From Micrococcales bacterium (GTDB taxonomy: Bacteria; Actinomycetota; Actinomycetes; Actinomycetales; Microbacteriaceae), in assembly GCA_947448975.1 (NCBI GenBank), contig CANFPR010000034.1:1-8217 (forward strand): 8,217 bases of DNA, read 5' to 3'. A program made the position numbers and the translations under genes. How positions within the stretch are numbered: the stretch's first letter is position 1; every line of letters starts with the position of its first letter. The notes below the pieces were generated by a model. The model was given only the letters and a program-made list of their open reading frames with translations. It was not told the DNA's origin and ran no database searches. Positions 6,817 to 8,217 of this stretch are shown one piece after another.

Positions 6817-7362
6817 GTGAGCTTTCCATTTCCTAGTGCCAAACCAAGAAAACTTGGATACCAGCCCGTAGAGGTTGACGAATTCATTGCCGAGGCACGT
6901 GCGCAGTACAACAATCACCTAGACGGTGCAGACCTAGAAATTCGAACTCGTGAGTTCGCCCTGATTAAAGGCGGATACTCGGTAAGCGCCGTCGATGCCG
7001 CGTTGGATAGACTCGAAGAGTCTTTTGCCGTTCGCCGCAACGAAAACTTACTGAAGCAGGTTGGTCACGAAGCGCTTCTCGAGCGCGCCAATCACATTCG
7101 CGTGGCACTAGTTGGCCGCCTCGAACGCCCGAAGAAGCACCGTTTTAACTCAACTGGCTTTGTTTTGCGCGGTTACAGCAAGAAAGAGGTCGACAACTTC
7201 TTGGCCGTGGTTGAAAACCACATCGAGACCAGAAGTTCACTATCGCTGGATGCTGTTAGAAAAGTCTTATTCACTGCGAAAAGGGGCGGCTATGCAGAAA
7301 ACCAAGTGGATGCTTTCATCGACCGAGTCATTGAACTCCTACAAATCGAGAAAGTTCTCTAG
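6817..7362 (+). CDS. DivIVA-domain repeat protein (four GY-VD motifs)
   Basis: The 181-aa protein has four copies of the short DivIVA-domain motif GYxxxxVDxF: GYQPVEVDEF (14-23), GYSVSAVDAAL (53-63), GYSKKEVDNF (119-128) and GYAENQVDAF (158-167). The spacings are 39, 66 and 39 residues, so a two-motif unit of about 70 residues is duplicated. In DivIVA/Wag31 this motif is part of the N-terminal region that binds curved membrane at poles and septa, but the long coiled coil of DivIVA is absent and no membrane segment is seen. Similar DivIVA-repeat proteins next to cdsA are known in actinobacteria with no settled function; a membrane-proximal role is inference. The start is GTG at 6817 with a weak GAGAGA at 6803-6808. 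The last motif is encoded in the stretch overlapped by the next gene. Confidence 0.85.
   Translation: MSFPFPSAKPRKLGYQPVEVDEFIAEARAQYNNHLDGADLEIRTREFALIKGGYSVSAVDAALDRLEESFAVRRNENLLKQVGHEALLERANHIRVALVGRLERPKKHRFNSTGFVLRGYSKKEVDNFLAVVENHIETRSSLSLDAVRKVLFTAKRGGYAENQVDAFIDRVIELLQIEKVL
7281..7286 (+). promoter_or_regulatory. Ribosome binding site deciding the HNH nuclease start
   Basis: AAGGGG lies 5 bases before the ATG at 7292 inside the DivIVA-repeat gene. The later in-frame starts ATG 7310 and TTG 7331 have no comparable site, so 7292 is preferred although it makes a 71-nt gene overlap. Confidence 0.55.
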
Positions 7363-8083
7363 AGACACCAACCGGTTCGGAGCAAAACGTGCTCTGCTCT
7401 CGGCGTCGGCTCTAACGCTGCTCGTAGCCATAGGCTCTCCAATCTCTGGGGGTTCAGCCCAGGCATCCGTGATTTCAAATACCGTAAACCAGACGGTTGT
7501 GGTGCACTCGGCGGCCACCAAGGCGACCGTGGGGTTATCGAAACTTTCGGTAAAAGGTCGAGCACCAAAAACCGGTTACGACCGAAGCCTGTTTTCTGAC
7601 GGCTGGGGAAACATCGGCTCATGCGACCTTAGAAACTTTGTTTTGGCTCGCGACCTCAAAAGCGTTACCTGGCGCGCGGGAGAGTCTTGCATGGTTGAAA
7701 CTGGCGTGCTCAAAGACCCTTACACCGGTAAAACCATCAACTTCAAACGAGGAGTATCGACGTCGTTGAAGGTGCAGATCGACCACGTTGTTCCGGTTAG
7801 CGACGCCTGGCAGAAAGGTGCTCAAAAGCTCACCTCGCAGCTGCGGTACAACTTCTACAACGATCCACTAAACCTTCTGGCAGTGGACGGCCCAACCAAT
7901 TCGAGTAAGAGCGATTCAGACGCGGCATCTTGGCTACCACCGAACAAGTCATACCGATGTGCCTACGTTTCGCGTCAGATAGCGGTAAAACTTAAGTACA
8001 AACTTTGGGTTACAAGCGCCGAAAAAGATGCCATGGCGAGGGTTCTCACCGCGTGTCCGAGCTTTCTCTTACCAACCAAGTAA
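7292..8083 (+). CDS. Secreted HNH-family nuclease (DUF1524 / GmrSD C-terminal-like)
   Basis: The 263-aa product (from ATG 7292) has a long basic n-region of about 33 residues, a hydrophobic segment at 34-52 and an AQA site, with cleavage likely after A58, so export is expected. The mature part carries the HNH core: QIDHVVPVSDAW (162-173, with D164 and H165), FYNDPLNLLAV (188-198, N194) and NSSKSD (203-208, K206), then YRCAYV and a C-terminal helix ending LTAC. This pattern matches secreted actinobacterial HNH proteins related to the C-terminal domain of GmrSD. Four cysteines (C111, C133, C223, C255) could form two disulfides, fitting an extracellular protein. Possible roles are nutrient DNA degradation, competition or DNA processing at the surface; none is shown. 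The start is uncertain, and the overlap with the DivIVA-repeat gene suggests coupled translation. No immunity gene is evident. Confidence 0.85.
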   Translation: MQKTKWMLSSTESLNSYKSRKFSRDTNRFGAKRALLSASALTLLVAIGSPISGGSAQASVISNTVNQTVVVHSAATKATVGLSKLSVKGRAPKTGYDRSLFSDGWGNIGSCDLRNFVLARDLKSVTWRAGESCMVETGVLKDPYTGKTINFKRGVSTSLKVQIDHVVPVSDAWQKGAQKLTSQLRYNFYNDPLNLLAVDGPTNSSKSDSDAASWLPPNKSYRCAYVSRQIAVKLKYKLWVTSAEKDAMARVLTACPSFLLPTK

Positions 8084-8090
8084 GACCTAT

Positions 8091-8100
8091 CTCCTAGGAG
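8091..8100. repeat. Perfect palindrome inside a weak inverted repeat
   Basis: CTCCTAGGAG is a 10-bp perfect palindrome 7 bases after the nuclease stop. It sits between ACCAAG (8075-8080) and CTTGGT (8114-8119), a 6-bp inverted repeat. There is no T run directly after either, so this is not a convincing intrinsic terminator. It could be an operator or a chance feature. The 8084-8162 stretch has no other clear signal. Confidence 0.35.
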
Positions 8101-8162
8101 CTAAACCCTCTGGCTTGGTAAACTTGATGTTTTGAGCGCTTATTGACGATTGAGGTGAAGTT

Positions 8163-8217
8163 ATGGCTCGACACGCAGCCTACAAACCTTCAGCCGTCAA
8201 ACGCACCCTGCAGCCAG
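8163..8217 (+). CDS. Unidentified gene, first 18 codons (3' end outside window)
   Basis: An ATG at 8163 is preceded by GAGGTGA (8152-8158), 4 bases away, a good ribosome binding site, and the frame stays open to the window end. It encodes MARHAAYKPSAVKRTLQP. The basic, Arg/Lys-containing start would suit the cytoplasmic end of an exported or membrane protein, and several actinobacterial exported proteins begin in a similar way, but this is too short to assign a family. The 79-nt gap from the nuclease gene suggests a separate or weakly linked transcript. Confidence 0.65.
   Translation, partial: MARHAAYKPSAVKRTLQP

Noticed and set aside
7112..7291. Extending the nuclease gene upstream to an ATG at 7112
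   Set aside because: This would overlap 251 nt of the DivIVA-repeat gene and put about 90 residues before the signal segment; the ATG at 7292 has a good ribosome binding site.
1..8217. CRISPR arrays, insertion sequences, tRNA or rRNA genes
   Set aside because: No regularly spaced repeats, transposase-like frames with terminal inverted repeats, or tRNA/rRNA-like sequences were seen by eye.

Overview
The window looks like a chromosomal segment of an actinobacterium. The gene order dprA, xerC, M23 peptidase (opposite strand), rpsB, tsf, pyrH, frr, cdsA and a DivIVA-repeat gene is typical of Actinobacteria. The long Ala/Glu/Pro tail on ribosomal protein S2 and the M23 protein next to rpsB point the same way. 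By eye the GC content is moderate, roughly the mid-50s percent. Together with the compact spacing this suggests a low-GC, streamlined lineage such as freshwater Microbacteriaceae. That family-level placement is inference.

Region 1 (1-1862, plus strand) holds the 3' part of dprA, whose start lies outside the window, and xerC. The two genes touch, so they are probably co-transcribed. Their roles are protecting incoming single-stranded DNA and resolving chromosome dimers. Region 2 (1859-2500 or 2545, minus strand) is an exported M23/LytM-family protein. It runs convergently into xerC, and the two stop codons share one TTAA. Its fold and metal ligands are recognisable, but some catalytic histidines appear to be missing.

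Region 3 (2501-2810) is the divergent control region between the M23 gene and rpsB. It holds a perfect DnaA-box match, a plausible extended -10 promoter, and a leader of about 190 nt with four small hairpins, the last just before a strong ribosome binding site. Region 4 (2811-4563) is the rpsB-tsf translation operon, overlapping as TAATG and closed by a strong intrinsic terminator. Region 5 (4576-8083) starts with a TAGGAT-type -10 element and a ribosome binding site. It then carries pyrH, frr, cdsA, a four-repeat DivIVA-domain protein and a secreted HNH nuclease. These link UMP phosphorylation, ribosome recycling and phospholipid synthesis with a probable polar or envelope protein and an exported nuclease.

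The last two genes of region 5 overlap by 71 nt in different frames if the best-supported start is right. Region 6 (8084-8217) is a short intergenic stretch with a palindrome, then the first 18 codons of an unidentified gene. Most of the window is conserved housekeeping sequence, and I see no CRISPR array, insertion sequence, tRNA or rRNA. The less ordinary parts are the rpsB control region, the degenerate M23 protein, and the DivIVA-repeat/HNH nuclease pair.
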